Source: Emergomyces orientalis (Eukaryota; Ascomycota; Eurotiomycetes; Onygenales; Ajellomycetaceae). Taken from it: a stretch of DNA of 64,000 nt. Under the pieces are notes generated by a model. It made no database searches. It saw only the letters and a program-made list of their open reading frames with translations, and was not told where the DNA came from. A program made the position numbers and the translations under genes. Of the stretch, positions 22,450-33,926 are shown one piece after another (the stretch's first letter is position 1; the number at the start of each line of letters is the position of its first letter). The stretch is taken from positions 620,001-684,000 of the forward strand of contig MOWL01000090.1 of the NCBI GenBank assembly GCA_002110485.1. The letters are read 5' to 3'.

Positions 22450-25400
22450 GATTGGTGGTGGAAAAGTTGCAATTCTCCGTGGGGAAACAAGTAGGATGGG
22501 TTAAACAGTTACCATGAAAAATAATATCTAATGGAATACGCGAATTATAAATAAAATCACATATAATGAGGAGAGAACGACTGATCTAAATGCAGAGCAA
22601 GAAAACTTGATGAAGTAGAGAGTGACATAAATTGAAGTATAAATATCAATGGCGTTGGGCTACTTGGCTCTCAGCAATCCTAAAATGAAGGAGCACGTTT
22701 TTGAGCTGGACGAGCACCAATTAGCGTTATTGAACAGAAACTAGTGTGATAAGGCGTCAAAAGTGTAGCTCTAACCTCAATTTTGCAAGATCTGGAGCAG
22801 CTTGTCATGAGAGGAAGGGTGTGAATAGAGAAATCTTCAAGACATAGGCCTGAGCGTACCTCGGTGGGATGCCTATATTTCACCAATGGTATACAGAACG
22901 CTGATTTTATCCAACCATGGTAGGCAAAAAGGAGGGGATCAATTCTGCAACGTCTCACGAGACATTAGTGGTAGACTGGATGACCATGGGGCAAGTGAAA
23001 TAAATTTCATATGGTAAATCCCGCAGGATGTCAAGTTTGAAATAAGAAAAGATGTCAATGAGATCGACACCCTTGGTGCAAGACTGGTTCAAGAAGGGTT
23101 GAACCTCACCACATCGGAATGTAGTTGCTTTGGCTCTATATGAACGTAAAACATGAGAGTTAGGTGGAGTAATTCTTGTGATAGAGCCAGACGGATAGGT
23201 GTGTGGCACAATTTTCCCAAGCGGTAGAGCAGGTCGCAAAACCACCAATTATCGAAATAGGGGAAATTTGTGGTATAACAGTTAGTAACCGCTATTACTT
23301 GGGAGGAAGAATAGACGGGAAGGGGTTTTTTCTTTTTGTTAACAATAAAAGGCCATCAGGACTATGCCCAAGCAGTAAATGTGAGCATAACCATATCGTG
23401 GACGAGCGAATTCAAACTGGGGCCATGGGATAAAGTTAGCAAAGCAGTCGAATCCTCAACGGTCTGTTTTACATAGGAGAAAGAATGCATTTGCCTCGCT
23501 GGGGTGTGGGAGCACAAAAGCCCAAAATAAGAAATTAGCGTGACAATAAGTCAGCAGGTAAGAGCGGGACATCCCAAAATATCAAGAATACTGGAAGGAC
23601 ATCAAAATTGAACGGGATTCAGTGACAAACCATACTAAATACGTTGTGTCGCAATGTTTCACATGACCCAGAATGGATTTGTCCTTGGAGCTCTCCAATT
23701 CAAAGGTGCCATCATAAGGCAAGGTGATTCGTAAACCCAAGCAAAGCGTCGATAAATAGAGTGAATAACCCAGCAGTGTAGGGCAGATCTATTACAACGA
23801 TGGGTTACTGACTGAAAAGAACACTAGTCCCTCAATTCTGAACTCCAAACTTTACCCAATGCCGGCGTAGTCAGGGAGCCGCTAAAGTTCAGTCAGGTAT
23901 CACGGTAGGTCGCGTGAGACCAAAGTAGAGCTATGAAAGTCATTGATGTCCAAGGTGCATTTATGAATACATGAAAGTCCAAACAATACTTAAAATCTTT
24001 AAACAAGGGTTGATGGGATCACGAACAATTGAAAGCTCGAAATGATCTCAAATAGCAAGGCAGTTGTCACTCCAAACAATGGCAAGTGCCTGATCCCAAA
24101 CATCAATGTGCCACATCGTAATGCAGTGTCACGGTCACTTTTGCTCTCAAGTTCGACGTAACTTGAGCAAGCATTATTCCTTTTTGGTTCAGGTTAGATG
24201 GCAATACATTGGGTGTAAACCACAGCCCAAGTACTAGGATAAACTGTTCGAGAAGCAAAAAGTTCCAGTTATTCAATTCCCACTAGTTGTTTTGATTTGG
24301 TTGGAGGGGTTTCCATGCAGTAAAACCAAGGGCTTGCCATGCATGTCTGAGATTGGGAAAATCTGGGGAAATCGACCGTCTGGGGGGGGGTTGCATGTGC
24401 TGTGTCGTTCAGGCTATGCATGATACGCCTTGATCAGGCCCTTGAAAAATGGAAGTTCGTGAAATTAGAACTTTTCGAGTTTTCAAAATCAGAGTCCTCC
24501 AAGCAAATGACCACAATGCAGCAGCCGAATTCGATGATGTCTTAGAGAATATCGATGGTAGCTCTTTTGCGAACCGTGATCATTATCATACCTAAGATAG
24601 GGTTATCCCACATGACATGATAATCATGGCTGCTGCCTCAAAGGTCGTTAAGTTTCTGGCACTTTGTAATCCACCTACCCGCGGTTCATGTCTCGAAATT
24701 CATGCACAATGGATGATTCACCCTCCACTCATTTTTTACATTATCCCACACGCCATGGATGTGCCACGGAGCCCGTCGTTGGCCAGGTCTCTAATATGCC
24801 GGGAGGACCCGAATAGCTCAGAGGGGATTCAGCTGTCGTCGTAATTGCAGTTGCCAATAACTGAGGGTATTTTGTCTGCGGTTGGGGCAATGGGCACAGG
24901 GGGGCTAACCATTGAGATCTATTCATATAGAGGTCATATTGAACGATTCCATTGGGCTAATCGAGTCCACGTTTCAGGAACTCGTCTGTCGACCGCCTGA
25001 GATCTTGGATCGTGGAATACTACCCGGTGTCGGGGCGGAAACCAACTCACCGGAAGGGCAGCAACTGAGCCGCGGTGAAAGTTCCAAACCCTATTGATAA
25101 CAGGAAATACGGAGTGTCCGTATGGCAGATTTATGGCATAGGGGGTCCTTATCCAGGACGTCTCTGTTGCTCCAGGGACCCAAAGCAAACAGACGAAGCG
25201 ACCAGGAGCCGGAAGCTGGCCAACCACACAAGTGACGTATTGATGTTGATTCTCGCAAGTCGTCGTCGGCAGGAATGGAGCAATTGTTCCCTTTTTTTCT
25301 ATTTCCAGCCGTTTCCCACTGTCCCAGTCCCTCTTGAGCTCATCCCGAAGCTTGGTTGAACCTTGAAAGCTGGAGCAAATTCGATTCTGATATCAAACAT

Positions 25401-25912
25401 GTGATGATGGGGCGGGCGCTAATATTACGGCCAATAATAAGCCTTTGTGAATATAAGGCATCTCAAAAGTATCAAACCAGCAAATGGCTGTGTGGATACT
25501 TTTGTGTACCTCTTCACCAGATCAGCCCGTGGTGGCGGCTTGGCGTTTTGTGTCTGGCTGAATTTTCAATATCAAGTTTCCACCGCGCAACTTTTCCACG
25601 CGTAGATTTTTTTGGCCAATTCGTATACCAATGTTTTTTAAGTGTCGTCTTGGAATGTTTCAGACCCATCTTATTCTCTGGTGGTCAGAGCTACGAGTGC
25701 TTTCCGGGATCTAGGCGAACGCGTCCTGCTAAGCCCTCCTGGGCTAAGATTTGATTGATTTGATCCAGGCGATTCTGATCATGCCTTGGAAGTTGTTCAT
25801 GACTTTTACGCAATTTCACCGTGGCTTACTTTACTACGAACATTTACGCGTGTGACCGGACAGACACAGAATTGAGAAAATAAATCACCAACCTTTTGTA
25901 CCCCTATTCACA
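22450..25912. other. Long gene-poor stretch
   Basis: About 3.5 kb without a supported gene. ORFs are short and lack convincing partners; many are antisense overlaps. 22680-23248 on the minus strand has two ORFs with faint resemblance to cytochrome P450 segments but in the wrong order (see rejected items). Base composition is near average and CpG is present, unlike 8338-9235. Three ACGCGT hexamers occur near its right end (25598, 25719, 25846). The segment may contain decayed genes or unannotated non-coding transcripts. Confidence 0.45.
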
Positions 25913-27325
25913 ATGCCGCCACGAAGGAGCCATCGCAAGTCCCGCTTGGGTTGCCTTCAATGCAAGAGAAGAAAGATAAAGGTATGAGGATATATCGATT
26001 TATGAAGTTTCCCTAGACTATGTATTTTCATCATGCGTCCAGTTGAGTAGAAACGAAAAGAGTAAACGTATCAAAGAGATCGAGGCCTTGGCGTCCTGCT
26101 CTACTCACCTCTTTCGTTTGCGCCTATGCATCTCCATCGTCGATATCTGACTCAACATATGTAACAGTGTGACGAGACTCCGCCGCCATGCGGAAACTGC
26201 AAAAAGCACAACATTGAATGCCAATTCGCTACCCCTCCTCGGACCATATCTCTGGAGGGTAGGGCTGGCCGTTGGCCGGAGATCGTCAACCCCGCCCCGC
26301 CGTTGCCTCCAGTTTCTCTCCCTGTAATTTCAACGCCAACTTCTTCATCCATTGTTGACCAGCTCGAAATCTTTACCACCTTTGACAGCAGAAATCCCCA
26401 GTTTACCTCTAATTTACATATTGATGATTTGAAGCTTATGCACCATTACACGACGGAAACCTACGCGTCACTATCAAACACCAGCGAACATATCGAAATA
26501 TGGAGAACCGTTATTCCCAAGGAAGCTCTCGTTCACCCTTTTCTAATGCATGGGATCTTAGCACTATCAGCACTTCATCTCATTGAGTGCAGCAGCACCA
26601 ACGATCCGAGCCGCCGGAAATATGTCGAATTAGCCACCATGCATCAGCACCTTGCCTTAGCCGCGTTTCGCCCAGTGTTGAATAACATCACCCCATCCAA
26701 CTGCAATGCTGTATTCGCGTTCTCAAGTCTCATTGCTGCGCTTGCCTTTGCCTTCTCCCGATTTGTCGGCAGGCCGGGCGGCGGCGAACCTGTTGCTGAA
26801 CTGCTTCAGGATTTCCTTCTATTTCGCGGCGTGGAGAGTGTCTTGAGTAGGTCATGGGAGCTCATACAGAAGGGGGAGCTGGGGCCAATGATCCGACGCC
26901 CCGCTGATGGTATACCACAACCGATTTCTAAAGACGTCATAAACGCTCTTGATTATCTGCACGACTGCAATGGAGAACACGTAACCCAACTTAGTGCTGA
27001 GGAAAAAGATGCGAATAACCATGCCATCCGCGAACTTCGGATCTCGTTCGAACGGCCAGCTTCAAGCTGGGAGACTGTTTTTCGCTGGCCGATTCTCCTC
27101 CCAGAAGCTTACCTCGCCCATTTAAAAGCCCGGAAACCCATGGCATTGGTGATTCTTGCGCACTACTGTGTCATCCTCTCCAGACTGGATTCGTGCTGGT
27201 GGTCACAGGGCTGGGCGAGCCATTTGTTCGAAGCAATTTATCGCTCGTTGGGTGTGACTTGGAGACCTCTGCTACGATGGCCAATGCAGATGGTTGGTTT
27301 GGCTGATAAGCTATCGAATATCTAA
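25913..27325 (+). CDS. Zn(II)2Cys6 transcription factor (UPC2-like family)
   Basis: Two exons: 25913-25981 and 26168-27325 (408 aa). The 186-nt intron (GTATGA...AACAG) splits the zinc cluster exactly as is common in this family: exon 1 gives 'GCLQCKRRKIK' and exon 2 'CDETPPPCGNCKKHNIEC', together the pattern C-x2-C-x6-C-x5-C-x2-C-x6-C, residues 14-41. It is a sequence-specific DNA-binding regulator acting in the nucleus. The C-terminal 'PMALVILAHYCVIL...WWSQGWASHLFEAIY' matches the fungal family that includes sterol-uptake control proteins (Upc2-like), but many members have nothing to do with sterols. No neighbouring pathway suggests a target. Confidence 0.92.
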
Positions 27326-28476
27326 TGAGCTACGGAAACTATTTGTTGTATTTTGTAATACCCCAAAGTTTAAAACTTCACGTCCTGGGTATGTATCCCT
27401 GAGTATTATATTGTATGATAGTTTGGAAGGAGCAGGGCGTGAACTTTGATGGATGTGGTTGTAAATAAGATTTCATATATACCCAGGGTCTTTTCGAAAT
27501 GGTATATGTATCCATAGGTAAATTTGTTAACAGATACCTCATACGTTTGAGTGAATACCTTATATCACCATTTTTGTCTGCCTAATCATATGTTGTCTCG
27601 TATTATATTCAAACTTGACCATACGTACCTAGGTACAGTACATATTCAAATTACCTAGGTAGGTATCGAGGTTTGTGATAGGGATTCATCTGTGGTGTTC
27701 ATTGGCTGTGTTTTCGCTTGCATATCCTAACTAAGCTAAGTGTTCTCTGTATTGAAATGTCGATTACATTACCATTACCTCCGCAGCGGCAATACGTCTG
27801 TCGGCCTCGAGTCGCGTGCGGCTCAGTCAGTTGAGTCACTTCCAGTGCTCTATTTGCATATCAAGCAAAACCATACGAATATGTCATGAATCAACACGTT
27901 GATTGCTGAGATGACTTCTATCCTATCATAGTGCAAATCAAGTCACTACATTGTGCCGCAGCTCTCTCAGGCAGAGGCAAGCCACAAACGCCCTTCAAAC
28001 TACATTGAATGGAACCTGATCGAAACTCACAGGCTCAAATGCCATCTCCATATGCTTGAGCCCCTTCTTATCCTCAATATTCAAGAATTCCCACTTCTAT
28101 CACTTCAAATGGTTAAGATTCACTAGGAAGCTTCTTCTTTGAACTTCACTGTTCATCTTTTTCTTGCATTCTTAAATATCGACTACACCATGCCACCAAA
28201 AGCGTGTCATTGTCAATCTGATCGCGTTTAATGCCCCTCCCTGTATGAGCTGGAGGTTGCTTTTGTTTACAGTAATATGGTACAGTCATTTGTCGGGACT
28301 GTCCATTTTCTATACGCTCCTTTCTGAAATGATTATGACCCTATTTACTTGTTTTGTCTTCCTTGCCACCATCTTTAAACCTCAATTCCGTCGTTCTGTC
28401 CAAATCTAGTCTAGGACTGGCCTAGCCCACTTCTAGTAATAAGGACTATAAAAATACGCAGAAACACGGCTGCAGG
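27326..28476. other. Intergenic with TACCTAGGTA palindromes
   Basis: No gene. Two perfect palindromes, GTACCTAGGTAC (27625-27636) and TACCTAGGTA (27652-27661), lie 16 bp apart. The right end is the likely promoter of the kinase gene, with a CT-rich part near 28340-28420. Confidence 0.55.
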
Positions 28477-30954
28477 ATGTCTTCCCTGTTTCGTTCTCCA
28501 GAAGATATCTCGTCTTCAGGCTCCGAATCCCCGTCAGAACTCGATGCTAATGGTACCGCCGGATCAATGCGGGGACACACTAAAACCGTTCCTGCAGACA
28601 CAAACACCGATACTGTGGAAAACTCCACCCTTGGTCATGAATATGGAACCTCCCCCCATGAACAGATTGAAACTAGTAATCGCCTTGACCACGGGGATAT
28701 ACCCGAGCTCAATGCAGAGGGGCAGGCTGCCATGATGACTGCAGCCCTTCTGGAATTCTATTGCCATAGCCGCGCTGCTGACATCCTCAACGGGCAACCA
28801 GGATCCCATGGACGATATACTCGAGATTCTCCGGAAGCCAAATTCCTAGGACGGCATCTGTATGCCTACAAATCCCAGTTCTTGTCTCATCATGGCGTTA
28901 TTGCAGGAGGAGTCGATGGAGACGATTGGGAAAACACGAGACAGTATTATAGAGACAATCTGGATGTTCTTGGAATGGCTGCCTTAGGAGACGCGGACTT
29001 GGGCGCCCGGTCTTCCCGCCCACCGTCCAGAGGAGCTATAGGACAGACTTCGGGAATTGTAGATATGGGACAACTCCAAAAACGATTAGAGGGCCTCGAT
29101 CTTGAAAACATAACGAACTTCACTCCCCAACGCCCTTACCGCCCCGGCCTTCAGAGACGTATTACTGATAAGGGTCATACTGATACCCCCAAGGAGCCAA
29201 TGCCGCCGAACATCGCCGATCTTGTAAGGCATTCACGTACTCCGTTCCCGCATCTGCCCATCAATCTCCCGGTTTTATATCCACAAGCCATGAACTTTCC
29301 AACATCTCGGTACACGATTGAGTTTGAAGAGGAAGCAATGATTGGTAGAGGTTCATATGGTGCTGTCTACCGTGTGAGACATCATGTTGATGACCAAGTT
29401 TATGCGGTGAAAAAAATCCCCCTGGGCGAGAAACGACTGCGACAAGTGCAGGAACGTGGTTTGATAGCCTTAGATAATATATTGAAGGAGGTTAGAACTC
29501 TTGCCCGGTTAGAGCACCCGAATATTGTGCGTTATTTTGGTGCTTGGGCCGAATGCCCCAGTGGCCCAATTATCGAGGCAACCTCCACTAGTTTTCCGGT
29601 TGGTCATCGCGGGATGGAGGATAATCAACAGGCTCTCCCGAGCCCCGGATTATCATCCTCGCAGGACGATGAATTAAACTTTAGCATCATTTTTGAGGAC
29701 TCCAGCCACGGAATTGTCTTCGAAAACTCCTCCACAAATCGTGAAAGTGTAGCCGAAGAAACGGAGTCCTCATCCGACTCACCTAGTGCACAACGCAATA
29801 AGAGGAGATTTTTCCAGAAATCAAGTGGTAAAGGTGATACTGGAGACGATGAAGTGCAATCTCTCCCACGCCATTTCGACTTCCCAACTCCTGGCCAAAC
29901 AACGACTGATAGCGAAACTAATGATGATATTTTTTCCGATGGGATGGGAAATACTGGCTCCCGGGGCCATGTCAGCCGAAAATTTGACCTCGTGAAACCT
30001 GGGCCTGTCCTTATGCTGCACATTCAAATGTCACTGCATCCGTTGAGCTTGGCAAAATATTTGATCGCGAAACCAAGCACATCAGATCCCAAGCCACCAC
30101 AACATTGCTACCATCTCGTTCCGTCTCTTAAAATAATTCTGGGAGTTTTGGCTGGTGTTGAGTATCTACATGCCACAGGCATAGTTCATAGGGACCTAAA
30201 ACCGGCAAACATTTTCCTGTCTCCAGCCGGTGTGCAGGACAATTCGGTTTGCCCAACATGCGAGAAAGCCGGTATAGAAAGGACCTGGTACACAGTACCT
30301 CGCATTGGCGATTTCGGCCTCGTTGCAGAAATCTCCCAATGCAGCGAAGAAGATGCAGGGCAGTTTGGTTCCACGTGTCATACGGGTATCCCTGCTCGAC
30401 CTGTTGGCACAGAATTCTATCGACCCCCCGTGGTCACATCCTTTTCCCCTTCTTCACACCACCATACATATCACGGAATCTACGGCGGCGGCGACGACCA
30501 CGGTGATAGCGAGGCGGAACATCGTAAGATACGAAGTACCCCCAGTATCGACGAAAGCTTAGATGTTTTTGCACTTGGCGTCATCCTCTTCGAACTGCTG
30601 TATAAGTTTGAGACCCGAATGGAACGACAAATGACACTGTGTGATCTGACCTGTTCACCAAACACGCGGATCAAACAAAATCGGCACAAGCACCAGCACC
30701 AGCGCAGTACCTCTAATCTCGTTCCAATTCTTCCCCCTGACTTCGCAACCAAGGTGGATTGTTCAGGGATCTTCAAGAATGAGAGCGAGACTGGTACTAC
30801 TGATATTCTTAGAGAGTTGACTAGATGTATTAAGGGGATGCTGGATCCGGATCCTCGTTGCAGGTGGTCATGTAAAGATGTGCAACGATCTTTGAATGAA
30901 ATAGTTTCCAGATGTGAAAATCCAACCCAGAACGGTGGTGCAGGAATAAAATAG
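28477..30954 (+). CDS. eIF2-alpha kinase, HRI-like
   Basis: Single exon, 825 aa. The protein kinase domain spans about residues 280-810: Gly loop 'IGRGSYGAVYRVRH' (~289), catalytic Lys in 'YAVKKI' (K312), helix C Glu in 'LKEVRTLARLEHPNIVRYFGAW', then an insert of roughly 150 Ser/Asp/Glu-rich residues, 'LMLHIQMSLHPLSLAKYL', 'HRDLKPANIF' (HRD at 571-573), and 'GDFGLVAE' (DFG at 612-614). A large insert between the lobes and the hydrophobic 'QM' strand are hallmarks of eIF2alpha kinases; the lack of HisRS, ER or RNA-binding domains points to the HRI class (S. pombe Hri1/Hri2). It would inhibit translation initiation under stress by phosphorylating eIF2alpha. After 'VGTEFYRPP' the expected Glu of the APE motif is missing and a ~45-residue insertion precedes 'SLDVFALGVILFEL'. 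Confidence 0.88.
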   Translation: MSSLFRSPEDISSSGSESPSELDANGTAGSMRGHTKTVPADTNTDTVENSTLGHEYGTSPHEQIETSNRLDHGDIPELNAEGQAAMMTAALLEFYCHSRAADILNGQPGSHGRYTRDSPEAKFLGRHLYAYKSQFLSHHGVIAGGVDGDDWENTRQYYRDNLDVLGMAALGDADLGARSSRPPSRGAIGQTSGIVDMGQLQKRLEGLDLENITNFTPQRPYRPGLQRRITDKGHTDTPKEPMPPNIADLVRHSRTPFPHLPINLPVLYPQAMNFPTSRYTIEFEEEAMIGRGSYGAVYRVRHHVDDQVYAVKKIPLGEKRLRQVQERGLIALDNILKEVRTLARLEHPNIVRYFGAWAECPSGPIIEATSTSFPVGHRGMEDNQQALPSPGLSSSQDDELNFSIIFEDSSHGIVFENSSTNRESVAEETESSSDSPSAQRNKRRFFQKSSGKGDTGDDEVQSLPRHFDFPTPGQTTTDSETNDDIFSDGMGNTGSRGHVSRKFDLVKPGPVLMLHIQMSLHPLSLAKYLIAKPSTSDPKPPQHCYHLVPSLKIILGVLAGVEYLHATGIVHRDLKPANIFLSPAGVQDNSVCPTCEKAGIERTWYTVPRIGDFGLVAEISQCSEEDAGQFGSTCHTGIPARPVGTEFYRPPVVTSFSPSSHHHTYHGIYGGGDDHGDSEAEHRKIRSTPSIDESLDVFALGVILFELLYKFETRMERQMTLCDLTCSPNTRIKQNRHKHQHQRSTSNLVPILPPDFATKVDCSGIFKNESETGTTDILRELTRCIKGMLDPDPRCRWSCKDVQRSLNEIVSRCENPTQNGGAGIK

Positions 30955-31458
30955 AAGCGGAGCAATTTTTGCTACCCTGTCTTGGGGTTTCGATTCTGTT
31001 AAATTCTCCTCTTTCTACAAGTTATATCTTTCATCCTGCACAAGCATATGCTGGCATTTATCTCGGAGTGGTTGCCTTTTTCTTCTTTTTTTGGGCACTC
31101 TCCATCAACGCCCAATGGCATTGCATCGCGACTTCCAACGCTGATATCCTTGATTTGATTTTTGATTTTGATTTTGATTGTGGTAAACGTTCTGGGAACA
31201 GGTGTTTGACCGTGCAAAAAGCTTGACACTGGATTGATAAAATCCATATTATTTGTTTTTGATCACAATATATATAGAGTCGTTCGCCCAATTCAGTGCA
31301 TCCCAACTCTCCTTCGGAAGTATTCATCTCACTATGCTTTTAGGAATCAAATGGGAAAATCTATAAATCGTGCGCAAACATGGGGTATTTTCTTCTTTAA
31401 CTTGAGCAGTGGCAAAAAGCGGGGAATAGAGCAGGCAAAAGCGGACGACGATAATACC
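30955..31458. other. Convergent 3' flanks with a GATTTT repeat
   Basis: Spacer between the kinase and the oxidoreductase, which end facing each other. A short GATTTT tandem repeat lies at about 31151-31180. No gene. Confidence 0.55.
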
Positions 31459-32679
31459 TTATAACGTAGCCCGACCAATTTCGTTTTCGTCAACATATAT
31501 CACCGCTTTCCCATATATTTTCCGCGCCTGTAAGTCTGCCATGGCATTGCGCACCTCGTTCAACCCATGATATCTTTTCTCAAAAGTAACAGCCTTGACA
31601 GTTCCTGAATTTATGAGATTCATCAAGCCATCCCATATCTGTTTGGTTTCAGTGGGATTTCTGCGATCGGTTTCTCCGTATCGCTATTATCGTGTGTATG
31701 TTTCAGTCAGCGATTCAAGAAATATAAACGTTCAGAATTATGAAAACCCTGAAAGGGGGAAAACAGGAAGGCAAAAACTCACGTAACCTATCACAACTGC
31801 TTGCCTGAGCAAAATCCTATTAATCGACAATTGTTCCATCATACCCTCTCTCCCCGCAAACCCCACGAGAACAATCTTCCCCGCAACCGGTCTCAAACAC
31901 CTTAAGCTCTCCTTAACCAACCCAACATTATCAATGACTACATCCACGCCACTTTCCCCCGTAATCTTCCTCACGTCATGCGCCCAGCTCTCACCACTTT
32001 TTCCAGCACCAGCACCATCTCCATTGCCACCAGTCTCCACGATCGCATCCACACACCCAAGCCCTCTTAACATCCTAACCTTGTCCGAGTCCCCCAAACT
32101 TCTCACACCCGCAATAACCCTTGCCCCACATGCCTTGGCAATTTGACAAGCATAAACACCAATCCCGCCCGCTGCTCCATGAATCAAAACCCACTGTCCA
32201 CCCCGCACATCCCCGCGCACCACAACGGCTCCATATGCCACTGATGCGGTAGCCGCAAGGCCCGCTGCGTCTTCAAACGTCCACCCTGGCGGGATGCGGC
32301 GGATAGAACGGACGGGGACGACAATGCGCTCTGCGAAGGCACCTAGGTTGGATCCGAAGACTTTGTCACCAACACGGAGTGGGGTTTCGTCTGCCCTGCC
32401 GTGATTTCCAGTCCCGGATCGTGATGTGGGCGCGGAATCGCCAAGGGCGATGATTGTGCCGGAGAATTCCAGGCCGAGGGTAAAGGGGGGCCGGATTAGA
32501 GAGGTGTTGTTTTGGTGTTTACCCTGGGCGTAGAGGAGGTCGACATGGTTTAGGGCCGCGCAGTGGATTTTTATCAGAGCTTCATTGACCCTTGGGGGAA
32601 GTGGAGCGGGGATTGTCTGTGGGTAGTGGGAGGAGAGGGGGGTGGAGAAAGATGTTATGTGGATTGCTTGCATGGCCAT
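31459..32679 (-). CDS. Quinone-oxidoreductase-type MDR (zinc-free alcohol dehydrogenase family)
   Basis: Two exons on the minus strand: 32679-31783 and 31683-31459 (373 aa; a second Met two codons later is an alternative start). The intron of 99 nt (GTGAGT...ATAG) sits inside 'VIGY-RYGET', a block conserved in the family. The N-terminal GroES-like domain ('KIHCAALNHVDLLYAQG', 'PFTLGLEFSGTI') is followed by the Rossmann fold with 'HGAAGGIGVYACQIAKACGARVIAG' read in pieces; zinc ligands are absent. It is expected to be an NADPH-dependent quinone or enone reductase in the cytosol or mitochondria. Its two inserts (after 'IALGD' and after 'AIVETGG') are Gly/Ser-rich and family-variable. Physiological substrate unknown. 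Confidence 0.92.
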
Positions 32680-33300
32680 TGTATTTGTTGTAATAAGGTG
32701 CTTGGTAAGGAAGGGAGAGAAGGAAATGTGTTGGAAAGAGCTATGGTGAGTTAGGAGCTACTGCATCCATGGGTTTAACAAGATGCAAATAGGACGCCTG
32801 TGATGTAAGGGTAAGTTCAGGTCTTTGCGGGGCGTGGCTTCAGTTAAATCAACGACTGCAATTAAGTCATCAGCGTGACTGAGCCTCCAATTAACATTAC
32901 CTTTCCTCTTCGCTCGTTCTTCGTTTGTCGGATATTCGATGTCCTTGTTGGCTACATTTGGTTAGTGGTTTTGGTACCTCGGAAGCTGGGGATCGGGCCG
33001 AATTTTGTGGGGTAGAGAGAGCCGACGTTTAGCGGATTTCGGGATTGCAGTGCTTCAGACAAATTCAAATTACGCTTCAACACGGATTACAGACCAATAA
33101 TGAACTTCTGGTAGAAGCAAAAAATAATATTCAAGAGCGTTGTTCTGTCGGTAAATATAAATATGTCGTGCGACTTGATTTAAGCATGAAAGGTTGCCGT
33201 TTCCTAGCCGAACCACCACCGGCAAAAGGATAAAGCAATATATATAATAAAAGAAGAAATCATGACGACCCGTTACCCATTCATTGCAAACTATTCTCCA

Positions 33301-33337
<37 letters not shown>

Positions 33338-33455
33338 AAGAAAGAGAGAAAGAAGGAGGTATGAAACGTTGAAAATGGATAAACCAAAACTGAACAGTTT
33401 GCTGAGGGGGCTAGCGTCCTGTCCCCATTTAAATATCATAATAGAGCGGGTGATT
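32680..33455. other. Intergenic with a 34-nt poly-A tract
   Basis: Contains the oxidoreductase promoter at the left and the 3' flank of the PhnB-like gene at the right. No gene was found in either strand. Confidence 0.5.
33302..33335. repeat. Poly-A tract followed by GAAA-rich sequence
   Basis: Thirty-four A residues followed by a purine-only GAAAGAAAGAGAG stretch to about 33358. Confidence 0.85.
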
Positions 33456-33926
33456 TCAATCACTTCCGTCAAACGCTTTCTTCAACGTCTCAATGTCAAA
33501 CTTGATGCTTTTCAGCATCGCGTCCGTAACCCTCTTTGCCTTCACCTTGTCAGAATCCCCCATCATCTCCATCAAGCATCTCGGCACAATTTGCCACGAG
33601 ACACCAAACCGATCGGTGAGCCAACCACACTGCGACTCCTTGCCGCCGTCCGCAAGCAATGCAGTCCACAGGCGGTCAACCTCGGCCTGGTCTTCGCAAA
33701 TGGTGAAAAGGGATGCAGCCGGGGAGAGGGTGAAATAAGTGCCGCCATTCAAAAGGGATATCTCCTGTCCGTCGAGGATGAATGTGACCAGGGTATCGTG
33801 GCTGCTGACTATGCGAGAATTTTTAAAGAGGGAGACATAGAACTCAGCGGCCTTGATGGCGTCTTTTTCGAACCAGAGGCATGTGTGGATTTTGTGCGAG
33901 GGAACGAAGAATGTTGAAGTAGCCAT
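33456..33926 (-). CDS. PhnB-like / glyoxalase-fold protein
   Basis: Single exon, 156 aa. Start is the ATG at 33926; the open frame extends 19 codons further upstream but begins there only with GTG. The sequence matches the '3-demethylubiquinone-9 3-methyltransferase domain' (PhnB-like, vicinal oxygen chelate fold): 'HKIHTCLWFEKDAIKAAEFY', 'SLFKNSRI', 'FILDGQEISLLNGG', 'FTICEDQAEVDRLWTALL', 'CGWLTDRFGVSWQIVP'. Despite the family name, such proteins are not proven methyltransferases. They are cytosolic, probably dimeric and of unknown substrate. It is divergent from nothing close by. Confidence 0.93.
   Translation of the reverse strand: MATSTFFVPSHKIHTCLWFEKDAIKAAEFYVSLFKNSRIVSSHDTLVTFILDGQEISLLNGGTYFTLSPAASLFTICEDQAEVDRLWTALLADGGKESQCGWLTDRFGVSWQIVPRCLMEMMGDSDKVKAKRVTDAMLKSIKFDIETLKKAFDGSD

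Noticed and set aside
22680..23248. Possible cytochrome P450 remnants on the minus strand
   Set aside because: Two pieces ('VDLIDIFSYFKLDILRDL' and 'RPALPLGKIVPH') faintly resemble P450 segments, but they stand in the wrong order and no heme-binding Cys motif is present.
20806..25912. Tyrosinase plus Zn2Cys6 regulator as a secondary-metabolite cluster
   Set aside because: No backbone enzyme (PKS, NRPS, terpene synthase) or transporter lies between or beside them.
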